The notes under the pieces: model-generated
The model's database searches: none
Told to the model about the DNA's origin: nothing
What the model saw: the letters and a program-made list of their open reading frames with translations, nothing else
Position numbers and translations under genes: made by a program
Source: Candidatus Blackburnbacteria bacterium RIFCSPHIGHO2_01_FULL_43_15b
Lineage (GTDB): Bacteria; Patescibacteriota; Microgenomatia; UBA8517; UBA10165
Direction of reading: 5' to 3'
DNA length: 40,177 nucleotides
Assembly (NCBI GenBank): GCA_001816385.1
Contig: MHBW01000005.1
Coordinates: forward strand, 27,585-67,761
Part shown: positions 1-8,320 of the stretch, piece after piece
How positions within the stretch are numbered: position 1 is the stretch's first letter
How the letters are laid out: every line of letters begins with the position of its first letter

Positions 1-1
1 T

Positions 2-1513
2 TTCTTGCCTTTATCTAAGGCAATCACTTTTTTTGCACCCGATTATTATGGCAATCATTCAACTCAAAATTATTGGGGTCCCCAGGATTACACTTCCAAT
101 ACAGGTTTTGTGGGGATAGTGCCTACAGTTTTTGCAAGTTTAGCGGTTTGTCTTTGGAAAACCAGACGTGAGGTGAAGTTTCTGTTTGTCCTGCTGTTTG
201 CATCTTTAATACTTGCTTTTCCTACTCCCGTCTCTATTTTTTTCTGGAAAAGCGGCTGGTTTGGTTTAAACGCCGCATCGGCTCACAGGTCGCTGGTTCT
301 TTTTAATTTGAGCGTGGCGCTCCTTGTAGGCTTTGGTGCGGACACCTTTTGGGAAAAAAAGGCGGCTGTGGTGAAAGCTTATATTGTTCCTTCATTAACG
401 ATCGTGGGATTTTTTATTTTTACTCTGGCGGCGTGGCGTTTGTCCGATGTAAGCTCGCCTGCATATGCTCATTCCAAAGTTGGTTTACGTAACTTGATTT
501 GGCCTGGAGCAGTTTTAGTTAGTTCCTTTTTGCTGCTGTGGTGGGGTAATCGCAGAACAAATTTGAGGCGCCAAGTCGCTTTTGGGCTGGTGTTATTAGT
601 AGCACTTGCTGAACTTTTCAGATTCGGGTGGAAATTTACACCCTTTTCCCCCCGCAATATAGTTTTTCCCACGACTCCAGTTTTAGATTATTTACAGAAT
701 CAGGAGAAACCTTTCCGCACAACTGGGTCTAGGGTTATTCCAATTAACATGCGAATGCCTTATAAAATCGAAACCATGGAAGGTTATGATGCAGTTTATC
801 CTCTGGAAATCTCCCAATTTATTGCAGCAATAACTAGCAAAAAGAGTGGAACAGCGCCCGTTGGCAGATATGGCACGATCGGAGACGAAACGGAAAGAGT
901 TTTAGATCTGGTGAGCGTAAAGTACGATGTGGTTGTAAAAAGAAACAAAGAAAATCAACCCGATATTAAAGGCGTTATCCCTGCTTATTTTGATCAAAAA
1001 CAATTCCCAATTGTATTTGAAGATAGGTCAGTTGCGATTTTAGAAAATAAAAACGTTTTGCCAAGAGCTTTCATGGTTTATGACTATGAAAGCTCAAGTG
1101 GGCCGAAAACTTTAGATAAAATGCTGAGTGCGGACTTTCCACAAGACAAAAAGATTCTTTTGGAAGATAGCCCAAGCTTAAAAATAGAAAAAGGCGGGAG
1201 CAGTCAAATTCTGTACACAGTTTATAAAGAAACAGAAAGTGAGTTGGGTGTAAGTACAAACCAAAATGGCCTACTGTTTATATCTGATACCTTTTACCCA
1301 GGATGGAAAGCATATGTTGATGGCGTAGAAAAAAAGATACTGCAGGCAGATTACGCCTTCCGCGCTGTAGAAGTTCCCAAGGGGACACATGAAGTGAAGT
1401 TTAGCTATAAGCCGGAATCTTTCTTTCTTGGGTTATGGGCAGCTGGAGTATCTTTTTTTATATTGGCCTTATGGCTGGGTATCAATTGCCTTGGCAACCG
1501 ACCCAAGGAGTAG
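2..1513 (+). CDS. YfhO-family membrane protein, probable GT-C glycosyltransferase (5' truncated by window edge)
   Basis: The reading frame is open to the left edge, so the start lies outside the window; the TTG at 5 is just an internal codon. About 500 residues remain. The first half is a run of hydrophobic segments. The second half is a soluble, probably extracytoplasmic part that closes with the YfhO signature YPGWKAYVDG (about 1291-1320), then VPKGTHEVKFSYKPESF and one last membrane helix. YfhO-type proteins are polytopic and thought to move sugars from polyprenyl-phosphate donors onto surface polymers; B. subtilis YfhO acts in lipoteichoic acid glycosylation. The PGW motif recurs at the C-termini of the proteins at 16150 and 19783. 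It begins the visible part of the glycan operon and is followed 23 bases later by a GT39-like gene. Family assignment is firm; the sugar and acceptor are unknown. Confidence 0.88.
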   Translation, partial: FLPLSKAITFFAPDYYGNHSTQNYWGPQDYTSNTGFVGIVPTVFASLAVCLWKTRREVKFLFVLLFASLILAFPTPVSIFFWKSGWFGLNAASAHRSLVLFNLSVALLVGFGADTFWEKKAAVVKAYIVPSLTIVGFFIFTLAAWRLSDVSSPAYAHSKVGLRNLIWPGAVLVSSFLLLWWGNRRTNLRRQVAFGLVLLVALAELFRFGWKFTPFSPRNIVFPTTPVLDYLQNQEKPFRTTGSRVIPINMRMPYKIETMEGYDAVYPLEISQFIAAITSKKSGTAPVGRYGTIGDETERVLDLVSVKYDVVVKRNKENQPDIKGVIPAYFDQKQFPIVFEDRSVAILENKNVLPRAFMVYDYESSSGPKTLDKMLSADFPQDKKILLEDSPSLKIEKGGSSQILYTVYKETESELGVSTNQNGLLFISDTFYPGWKAYVDGVEKKILQADYAFRAVEVPKGTHEVKFSYKPESFFLGLWAAGVSFFILALWLGINCLGNRPKE

Positions 1514-1536
1514 ATATACTTAGGTTTGAGTAGCTA

Positions 1537-3069
1537 ATGAAAAAACCTGTGCTTGCTCTGCTTTTGGTGATTTTTTCTGCCGCCTATTTTTTGCGTGTTT
1601 TATATCTTCCACAACAAGCTTTAACGTTTGGCTATGACCAGGCGCGTGATGCTTATTCTGCCCAACAAATTCTCAATGGTCACTTAAAAATTCAAGGACC
1701 ACCGGCTTCAACCCCTGGTTTAAATCATGGTGTTTTGTATTATTACTTTTTGGCCCCCGGATATTTGATAGGCAAGGGGAGTCCAATCGTGACGGCTTAT
1801 TGGACAGCACTTTGGAACGCGCTGACTGTTTTTATAGTTTTTATTTTGGGATGGAAAATGACCAAAAGTCGATTCTCAGCGCTTTTGTCGGCAGTTCTTT
1901 TTGGTATTTCTTTCGAAGCAATTCAATACGCAATTTGGCTGTCAAATCCAATGATGGGTGTGTGGCTCGTTCCACTAATATACTTGGGGTTATGGACTTG
2001 GGTCAAAGAAAAAAAATGGTGGGCTCCAATTCTATGTGGTTTGGCTTTGGGTTTTTCTGTGCAAGCTGAGATTTTTTTGGTCTACCACTTACCCCCTATT
2101 TTACTTTGGCTATTTGTGGGTCGAAAAAATGTTAAACGTTCTGATCTCTTCAAATTCTCAGGAGCATTTTTGCTGGCCATTTCGACGATGCTTTTGTCGG
2201 AAGTGAAATTCGGATTTCAAGCTTTGAAAGGAATCTCGGCTTTGTTGAATGTACAGGATAGTGTTGTTTTATCAAGGGGCTTAGGAGATTACATCGTTCT
2301 CTATTTAAATCAGATAGGTAAGGTTTTTGCGTATTCGTCTTATCCAGGCAATGTTGGATACGGTGGTGTGTTGGTTTTATTAATTATTATCATTGCGCTT
2401 CTTAATTGGAACAAAAAACAAACAATTTCCTGGCAGCCTTTTTTGGCCACTTGGCTTTTTAGTCATATCTTGGTTGTTTCAGTTGGCGGAACAAGCACGC
2501 CATTTTTGAATGTCGGATTTGCCCCGGCCATTGCCCTTGTGATTGGCATTTCATTTACTTTGTGGTGGAAACAAGGGAAGCGGGTATTGGTTCTTGCTTT
2601 AATGCTGTTAATTTTTATTGGCAATTCGTCCCGAATTGTAAAAGAAAACCCTCACGGACAGACAATTTTCTCAATCCAAAAAGACATGACACTTAAAAAC
2701 CAACTTGCGGCTATTGATTACACTTATCAAGCAGCAGGCACTAAAAACTTTAGCATCAACACAATCACTAGTCCTCTTTGGATAAATATCGTTTGGACTT
2801 ATCTTTATAAATGGCATGGGGAGAGAAGTTATGGTTTTGTGCCTGCCTGGCACGGACAAGACCAGGTGGGTCAGCTTGATACACTTGTTCATATTGACGA
2901 ACCTTCTGACACGTTTTTCTTAATCCAGGAACCCTTGCAAGGGATACCAGGGCTTTTTGTAGAAGACACTCTTGGTCAGGAGAATGGAAGGTCTAGGGTT
3001 GTTGAAGAAAAGCACTTTGGGCAAATTGTTGTACAAAAGAGGGCAAGAGAGGTAGTTAGTGCAAAATGA
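1537..3069 (+). CDS. GT39/PMT-like membrane glycosyltransferase, DQ variant
   Basis: 510 residues, with an N-terminal membrane helix, many further hydrophobic segments to about residue 370 and a soluble C-terminal tail. Straight after helix 1 is GYDQARDAYSAQQI (D34), where GT39/ArnT-type enzymes keep the catalytic loop acidic residue. Here the usual DE pair is DQ, which sets it apart from the DE paralogues downstream. As in the family, it probably uses a polyprenyl-phosphate sugar on the outer face of the membrane. The ATG at 1537 has no clear Shine-Dalgarno but fits the start of helix 1. The 3' end overlaps the next gene by ATGA. Membership of the PMT-like superfamily is secure; substrate is not predictable. 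Confidence 0.87.
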   Translation: MKKPVLALLLVIFSAAYFLRVLYLPQQALTFGYDQARDAYSAQQILNGHLKIQGPPASTPGLNHGVLYYYFLAPGYLIGKGSPIVTAYWTALWNALTVFIVFILGWKMTKSRFSALLSAVLFGISFEAIQYAIWLSNPMMGVWLVPLIYLGLWTWVKEKKWWAPILCGLALGFSVQAEIFLVYHLPPILLWLFVGRKNVKRSDLFKFSGAFLLAISTMLLSEVKFGFQALKGISALLNVQDSVVLSRGLGDYIVLYLNQIGKVFAYSSYPGNVGYGGVLVLLIIIIALLNWNKKQTISWQPFLATWLFSHILVVSVGGTSTPFLNVGFAPAIALVIGISFTLWWKQGKRVLVLALMLLIFIGNSSRIVKENPHGQTIFSIQKDMTLKNQLAAIDYTYQAAGTKNFSINTITSPLWINIVWTYLYKWHGERSYGFVPAWHGQDQVGQLDTLVHIDEPSDTFFLIQEPLQGIPGLFVEDTLGQENGRSRVVEEKHFGQIVVQKRAREVVSAK

Positions 3070-3719
3070 ACTCTCATTTGCTTGCTCGCGCTGCCCAGCG
3101 TCACAAACTTGTTCCGCCTGATCATTATGCCAGGTCAATAAAGCAAAGTTTCTTGCATAAATTTTGGCATACACGCAGATTTACTCAAATAGGGAAGATG
3201 ATAGAACCTAGTGGCGGCAAGGTATTGGATATTGGCTCGGCAGATGGAACTTTCACTAAAGTTATTGTGGAGAAATCGAAAGCTGATGGAGTAATTGGCA
3301 TTGATGTGTTGCCCGGCTCTGTGTCTTACGCAAAACGAAGGTTTGCGCGCAGTAAAGTAGTCTCTTTTAGAGTAGCTGATGCTCACGAACTTCCTTTTTT
3401 AGACAAGAGTTTTGATGCGATATTTTGTTTAGAAACTCTAGAACACGTTGAAGACCCGTTAAAAGCAGCTTGCGAGATGTTTAGGGTTTTGAAAGAGGAC
3501 GGATATGCAGTAGTCCTAGTGCCAAACGAAAATTTTTTGTTTAAGACCCTTTGGCCGATTTGGCTAATGGGTCCTGGAAAAATATGGCGAGGGACTCACA
3601 TTCAAGATTTGTCTGCAGAGGAGATAACGGAGATTCTTAAGAGGAGTGGGTTTACAATAAAAGAAACGAGAAAGTTCTTGTGTGGCATGCTGCAAGCAGT
3701 GAAAGTAGCCAAAGAATAG
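3066..3719 (+). CDS. Class I SAM-dependent methyltransferase (Methyltransf_11 type)
   Basis: 217 residues, soluble. Motif I is VLDIGSADG (53-61), the acidic end of strand 2 is IGID (77-80), followed by ADAHELPF (104-111) and LETLEHVEDP (122-131), the usual order for a Methyltransf_11/UbiE-like Rossmann enzyme. The start overlaps the preceding stop as ATGA, indicating translational coupling. Its place between a GT39 gene and GT2 genes suggests it methylates a sugar or lipid-linked glycan, perhaps as a cap, but that is inference. A 30-40 residue basic N-terminus precedes the fold. There is no membrane segment. Confidence 0.88.
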   Translation: MNSHLLARAAQRHKLVPPDHYARSIKQSFLHKFWHTRRFTQIGKMIEPSGGKVLDIGSADGTFTKVIVEKSKADGVIGIDVLPGSVSYAKRRFARSKVVSFRVADAHELPFLDKSFDAIFCLETLEHVEDPLKAACEMFRVLKEDGYAVVLVPNENFLFKTLWPIWLMGPGKIWRGTHIQDLSAEEITEILKRSGFTIKETRKFLCGMLQAVKVAKE

Positions 3720-3723
3720 TTAT

Positions 3724-4593
3724 ATGAAAACGGCAGCAATTATTCCCAACTGGCAAGGAAGAAAGTTACTTGAAAAAAACTTACCCTCTGTTTTAAAGAT
3801 TGGGTTTGATGAAATTATTGTTGTTGATGACGCATCAACGGATGACGGTGTCGCTTTTTTAACAGAACACTTCCCTACTGTAAAGATTGTGCGACACAAA
3901 AAGAATCAAGGGTTTTCGTCTACCGTTAATGACGGCGTTGCCGCAACTTCTGCTGATATAGTGTTTCTCCTGAATTCTGATGTGGTTCCGGAAAAAAATA
4001 TTTTGCGTTATGTATTAACGCACTTTGAAGATAAGGAAGTCTTCGGTGTCTCTTTGCGAGAGAAAGGTTATTCATATGCAGTTCCTAAAATTGAGAATGG
4101 ATTCATTGGGCACCAGATGGGATCAGAGACTGATAAACCTCACAATACTTTTTGGATTAGTGGAGGCTCAGGCGCTTTCCGCAAGAGTTATTGGGAAAAG
4201 TTGGGAGGGCTAGATACGATGTTTAACCCTTTTTATTGGGAGGATGTAGATTTATCTTATCGTGCGCTTAAAAGAGGATGGAAATTGCTTTGGGAACCTA
4301 AAGCAATTGTAGAACACAGACATGAATCCACAATAAACCTGAAGTATTTCTCGGCCCGATATTTAAACTACGTAAAAGAGAGAAACCAACTTTTGCTTTG
4401 TTGGAAGAACTTAAACTTAGGGTGGATAGTGAGCAAACACATCCCTGGATTATTGTGGAGATTGCGCCATCCGGGTTATATTGTGCCAGTTCTTTGGACA
4501 CTAATGAAATTGCCGCAAGTTATTGTGCGACGGATACAAGAAGCAAAGGAGGTCAAAGTTACAGATGAAGAAGTTTTTCAAAGATTCCAATAA
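3724..4593 (+). CDS. GT2 family glycosyltransferase (rhamnosyltransferase-like)
   Basis: 289 residues with a GT-A fold. Visible motifs are VDDASTD (34-40), NQGFS (61-65), the nucleotide/metal site NSD (84-86, the NSD/NPD version of DxD), GGSGAFRK (147-154) and the catalytic acidic block EDVDLSYR (173-180), as in WcaE/rhamnosyltransferase-like GT2 proteins. It likely transfers a sugar from a nucleotide donor to a lipid-linked acceptor at the inner membrane face. The C-terminal 70 residues are basic and amphipathic, compatible with membrane association. The gap to the previous stop is 4 bases. The C-terminus overlaps the next gene by 29 bases and carries that gene's ribosome-binding site. Confidence 0.9.
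   Translation: MKTAAIIPNWQGRKLLEKNLPSVLKIGFDEIIVVDDASTDDGVAFLTEHFPTVKIVRHKKNQGFSSTVNDGVAATSADIVFLLNSDVVPEKNILRYVLTHFEDKEVFGVSLREKGYSYAVPKIENGFIGHQMGSETDKPHNTFWISGGSGAFRKSYWEKLGGLDTMFNPFYWEDVDLSYRALKRGWKLLWEPKAIVEHRHESTINLKYFSARYLNYVKERNQLLLCWKNLNLGWIVSKHIPGLLWRLRHPGYIVPVLWTLMKLPQVIVRRIQEAKEVKVTDEEVFQRFQ
4545..4552 (+). promoter_or_regulatory. Shine-Dalgarno site deciding the start at 4565
   Basis: AAAGGAGG lies inside the end of the preceding GT2 gene, 12 bases before ATG 4565. It is the clearest ribosome-binding site in the window and argues for 4565 rather than the upstream in-frame codon at 4523. Confidence 0.65.
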
Positions 4594-5863
4594 TAGATTG
4601 CAAAAAATCGGTGTAGTTAAAGTTGCAATAACAATAGTGATACTGCATATACTTTTGGCCATTCCAGTTCATAGTAATGACTTGGAATTAGCAAAGATTT
4701 GGGGGATTTACGCTAAAGAGTTTGGCTTCTCCGGTTATTATGACTTTTTAAACTTTGGTAATTATGCCAGGCCTGAGTATCCCCCATTGGCAACTATTCT
4801 TTTCTGGTTTATGAGGATTATCTGGCAGATGATTTTTTCCATCTTCTGGCAAATAAATACAGCAATTCCTCTTTTCCCGTCTAAGCTTATACCCTGGCTA
4901 GAAGGAGATGGATATATTTTTATCTTGAAAATTCCTGGAATATTAGCAAACTTTGGGGTAGGACTGGTTATTTATAGATTTTTAAAGTTGAACTTTAATT
5001 CTAGAAAAGCCTTAGGCGGTGCGTTGTTGTATTGGTTAAACCCGGCTGCTGTTTATGTTTCTTCTTTGTGGGGTCAGATAGATGGGATAATAATTTTACT
5101 AAGTTTTCTTGCCATAGTTTTTATTCTGCAGGGGAAAAGCACTTTTGGAGCTCTGTTTTTTATTGCGTCCATTATGACAAAAGCTACCATGCTAGTTCTA
5201 TTCCCAATCTTGGTATTTAAGGTTTTAATTGAAAAAAGATATTTCTTGCTTTTGCGAGACCTGGTAATATCGGTACTTTTTGCTCTGGTTGTGGCATATC
5301 CTTTCACTAGAGAAAACCCCTTAAGTTGGCTATTAAAGAATTACTTGAATAAATTTTTAACTGTAGCTGCTCAGTTGCCTTTCATTCAGTTGAGGGCTTA
5401 TAATTTCTGGACACTTTTAACAGGTTTTAATTTTGTTCCTGACGCTGATCTTTTTGGGGGTATTAGTTTGGCGTTTTGGGCAAGGTCGCTTTCGCTTTTA
5501 ATATTTTTAGGTCTTTTTATTCTCTTGTGCCGCAAAAAAGAAGTGTGGGGAGCTTCCTGTCTTTTTATTTTTGCATCCTTTTTATTCTTACCTCGGATTC
5601 ACGAAAGATATTTGTTGCCAATCTTCCCATTCCTATTAGTTTTCTCATTTTATCAACCAAAAATTCGTCCCGTTTACTATCTTGTTTCTGTTGTGTCGTT
5701 GGCTAATTTATATGCAGCGTGGCAGGTTCCGTATAGCTTAGTGGCAACCTTTTTATCAACTGATCTTGTAGCAAGAATACTATCTTTGTTGCTTTTGACC
5801 TCTTTCCTTTTTGTGTTAATTGTTTACAAAAATTTGCCTGCATATGCAAAAAAGAAAAGTTGA
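4565..5863 (+). CDS. GT87/PIG-M-like membrane mannosyltransferase homologue
   Basis: 432 residues from ATG 4565, chosen because AAAGGAGG precedes it; an in-frame codon at 4523 would add 14 polar residues. Helix 1 is followed by HSNDLELAKIW (D39), the loop-1 acidic residue. Later come LKIPGILANFG, then LNPAAVYVSSLWGQIDG with the WGQxD motif typical of GT87 and PIG-M-like enzymes, and HERYLLPIFPFL near the C-terminus. The same blocks occur in the genes at 11711 and 18555, making a three-member subfamily. Such proteins use polyprenyl-phosphate sugars (mannose in PimE and PIG-M) at the outer membrane face. The sugar used here is unknown. Confidence 0.85.
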   Translation: MKKFFKDSNNRLQKIGVVKVAITIVILHILLAIPVHSNDLELAKIWGIYAKEFGFSGYYDFLNFGNYARPEYPPLATILFWFMRIIWQMIFSIFWQINTAIPLFPSKLIPWLEGDGYIFILKIPGILANFGVGLVIYRFLKLNFNSRKALGGALLYWLNPAAVYVSSLWGQIDGIIILLSFLAIVFILQGKSTFGALFFIASIMTKATMLVLFPILVFKVLIEKRYFLLLRDLVISVLFALVVAYPFTRENPLSWLLKNYLNKFLTVAAQLPFIQLRAYNFWTLLTGFNFVPDADLFGGISLAFWARSLSLLIFLGLFILLCRKKEVWGASCLFIFASFLFLPRIHERYLLPIFPFLLVFSFYQPKIRPVYYLVSVVSLANLYAAWQVPYSLVATFLSTDLVARILSLLLLTSFLFVLIVYKNLPAYAKKKS

Positions 5864-6680
5864 ATTATCCATAATTATTCTTAATTACAACACGGGGGAT
5901 ATTTTCTCCAAATGTGTTGACTCGGTATTGCGGGCGACCGAAAACCTTCAGAGCCCCCATTCAGAGCTTATTCTTTTAGATAATGCATCGACTGATAATT
6001 CTTTTAAGGTTCCCAAAAAAGAAAGGGTTATTGGGATTCAAAACGGAAGCAATTTAGGATTCGCAAGAGGTTGTAATCGTGGAATCAGGGAAGCTAAAGG
6101 TAAGTATGTGCTTCTTCTTAACCCCGATACGGTAGTTATAAAAGATGCCATCCAAAAGTTGTTGGATTTTGCCAAAGCTTGTCCAGATGCCGGGGCTGTG
6201 GGGCCAAAGTTGCTAAATCCAGATGGCACAACCCAACCTTCCGCTTTTTACCTGCCCACTCTTTGGGGAGCAATAAAAGAATTTTGGTTGGGTCAAAAGG
6301 GCATCTACTCTAAGTACATTCCCAAAAAAAGGCCGGTGGAATCTTTGGTTGCGGTGGAAGCGCTCGTTATGGCCGCATTTTTGCTAACACCACGGGCTTT
6401 GAAGAAAGTGGGTTTTTTAAATGAGAAGTATTTTATGTATTTTGAGGACTTAGACTATTGCAGAAATTTAAAGAGTGCCGGTTTAAAAGTTTACTATCTG
6501 TCGGAAGCAGAAGTAATTCATTATCATGGAGTAAGTGGTAAGAACGTAGCCTCCCAAGAAAACCAATGGCGACGGCTTATCCCATCAAGTAAGATTTACC
6601 ATGGGACACTAACGCACAATCTTATCAATTTCGTTATTTGGTCAGGACAAAAATGGCAAAGAGTACTGGATGGAAGATAG
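5844..6680 (+). CDS. GT2 family glycosyltransferase (rhamnosyltransferase-like)
   Basis: 278 residues from ATG 5844, which starts right before the first beta strand; a TTG at 5820 in frame is less likely. Motifs are LDNASTD (45-51), NLGFARGCNRG (70-80), NPD (93-95) for nucleotide-sugar/metal binding, and EDLDYCRN (201-208) near the catalytic base, as in RfbF/WbbL-type rhamnosyltransferases. It is cytosolic or membrane-peripheral and probably extends the lipid-linked precursor before export. It overlaps the preceding gene by 20 bases and the following by 28. With the GT2 at 3724 it flanks a GT87-like gene, so inner-face and outer-face transferases are interleaved. Confidence 0.9.
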   Translation: MQKRKVELSIIILNYNTGDIFSKCVDSVLRATENLQSPHSELILLDNASTDNSFKVPKKERVIGIQNGSNLGFARGCNRGIREAKGKYVLLLNPDTVVIKDAIQKLLDFAKACPDAGAVGPKLLNPDGTTQPSAFYLPTLWGAIKEFWLGQKGIYSKYIPKKRPVESLVAVEALVMAAFLLTPRALKKVGFLNEKYFMYFEDLDYCRNLKSAGLKVYYLSEAEVIHYHGVSGKNVASQENQWRRLIPSSKIYHGTLTHNLINFVIWSGQKWQRVLDGR

Positions 6681-8320
6681 ATTTTACATATCTAGCATGG
6701 GCTTTTTTAATAGGGTTATTTTTTGTATTTAGGTCCAATCCTAATTTTCCCGTAACTTTCCAGGAAGCAGAAGAAAGTTATACAGCATATTCAATAATTC
6801 ACACGGGGAGAGACACAAACGATAACTTACCTGGATTGCTGTTTCGGGGCGATAATAACTATTTGTCTACTTTAGGGGTTTATTTACGGATACCAACAAT
6901 TTGGTTATTGGGATTAAATACGACAGCTGTTAGAATTCCGACCGTTGTCTTGGGGGGTCTAGCCGTTTATGCTGTTTTTTTATCGTCACTGCTAATTCTT
7001 AAAAGTAGGTTACAAGCAACAATTGTCTCTTTAGTTTTCTCTTTATCCCCTTTCTTTATTCAATTAAGCCTATTTAACTTGGGGTTAATTGGAGCTGTAG
7101 CATTTAGCCTACTTGCAAGTTACATGTTATTCACGCAAAGGTGGTATTCTGCAGTTTTCCTGTCTTTTTTGGGTGTACTTTCAGACTTTTCTTCCATACC
7201 CTTTCTGACATGTTTGTTTGTGGGAGAGTCCTATGTCCGAAAGGGGAAAAAGGTTAGCCTTTCCGTTTTGGTGGCCTCTTTAACGGCGATAGTTGTGTTC
7301 CTGTTGATTGATCCACGACTAATCGGTTTTTTTAAGAGAACCACGACATACAGGGAAGTTCAGCCACAAAACTTTACTTATTTAGTTGATCAAAGGTTAT
7401 CTTTTGGTCAGCTTTACAGTTCACCTTTAATAACTGAAAAATTCAATTTTAACCGCATTGCTCACAATAAGATATTCTATAGAGCCAACGCCCTTTCCCA
7501 ATCGTTGATAGGAAATTTCAACTACGAGAAATTGACCTCCTCTTCCCAGGCCGGCACAATTCTATCCAAAGAAACAGTAGATTCCAAAAGTCTTCCACGA
7601 TTCTTTTTCTGGGAAATACCATTTATTTTGTTGGCAGTGATTGTTCTTGCCAAACGACTGCCCAAGCAGCATAAATTGCTTGTGGTAAGCGCTCTCGCCA
7701 CAGTCGTAATTTTTTCTAAAGAAACCTTAGTCTACCTCCTTCCTTTTCTTGCTTTGGGTTATACAATACTGCTTACTTACCTATGGCAAATAAGATTTTT
7801 TTTGCGTCCCGCTTTGATAAGTCTGGGATTACTATTTCTTGTTATTACTTACGCATCTTTTTATGATTTGCTAAATTACCATCAAGAAAAATGGCTTCCA
7901 GAGAATGATTTTCGACAATATCAAATATGGAACACGATTACAAACCAGGATATAAATGAAAAAAAAGTTATAGTTACAGACAGGTTGGGAGAGCCCGCTT
8001 ATTATTATCTGTATTATAAAAAGGTAGATCCAAATGTGTTTCGGGAGGGAAAGGCGCTAAGCACAAATTCTTCCTCAGGAATTCAACGTGTCAATCGGGT
8101 AGGGGGTGTAGAATTTAAATCTTTCAAATATTTTGAATCCCCTAGGGGTAAAGACGAAGTTTGGGTAGGTATGGGAGGCGAGTTTTTGGGCGAGAATCAA
8201 AAGTTTAAAGATGTTTCAAATGTTACAGATGGGGTGGTATTTCAAAAGATTTTGGGAGTTAATCAAGCAAATAAATTTTTAGGCGACCAACTCTGGTTTG
8301 TAAAAACGACTCTACAATGA
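6653..8320 (+). CDS. GT39-like membrane protein with catalytic-loop Asp replaced by Gln
   Basis: 555 residues from ATG 6653; a TTG at 6638 is an alternative. It is a clear paralogue of the DE-type GT39 proteins that follow, keeping the TAYSIIHTGRD block, the RIPTVVLGG block and the C-terminal GEPAYYYLYYKKVDPNVF ectodomain motif. However, where relatives have DE, this protein reads TFQEAEESY (Q37 E38). In GT39/ArnT enzymes the loop-1 Asp is important for catalysis, so the protein may be inactive, may rely on the Glu, or may have a structural role. It overlaps the preceding GT2 gene by 28 bases and the next by ATGA. The fold is sure; activity is doubtful. Confidence 0.86.
   Translation: MAKSTGWKIDFTYLAWAFLIGLFFVFRSNPNFPVTFQEAEESYTAYSIIHTGRDTNDNLPGLLFRGDNNYLSTLGVYLRIPTIWLLGLNTTAVRIPTVVLGGLAVYAVFLSSLLILKSRLQATIVSLVFSLSPFFIQLSLFNLGLIGAVAFSLLASYMLFTQRWYSAVFLSFLGVLSDFSSIPFLTCLFVGESYVRKGKKVSLSVLVASLTAIVVFLLIDPRLIGFFKRTTTYREVQPQNFTYLVDQRLSFGQLYSSPLITEKFNFNRIAHNKIFYRANALSQSLIGNFNYEKLTSSSQAGTILSKETVDSKSLPRFFFWEIPFILLAVIVLAKRLPKQHKLLVVSALATVVIFSKETLVYLLPFLALGYTILLTYLWQIRFFLRPALISLGLLFLVITYASFYDLLNYHQEKWLPENDFRQYQIWNTITNQDINEKKVIVTDRLGEPAYYYLYYKKVDPNVFREGKALSTNSSSGIQRVNRVGGVEFKSFKYFESPRGKDEVWVGMGGEFLGENQKFKDVSNVTDGVVFQKILGVNQANKFLGDQLWFVKTTLQ

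Noticed and set aside
4523-4564. Upstream start for the GT87-like gene
   Set aside because: It would add a polar 14-residue extension with no ribosome-binding site, while 4565 has AAAGGAGG at usable spacing.
5476-5706. 76-codon plus-strand frame within the GT87-like gene
   Set aside because: It is an out-of-frame shadow. The containing frame has the family motifs WGQxD and HERYL on either side.
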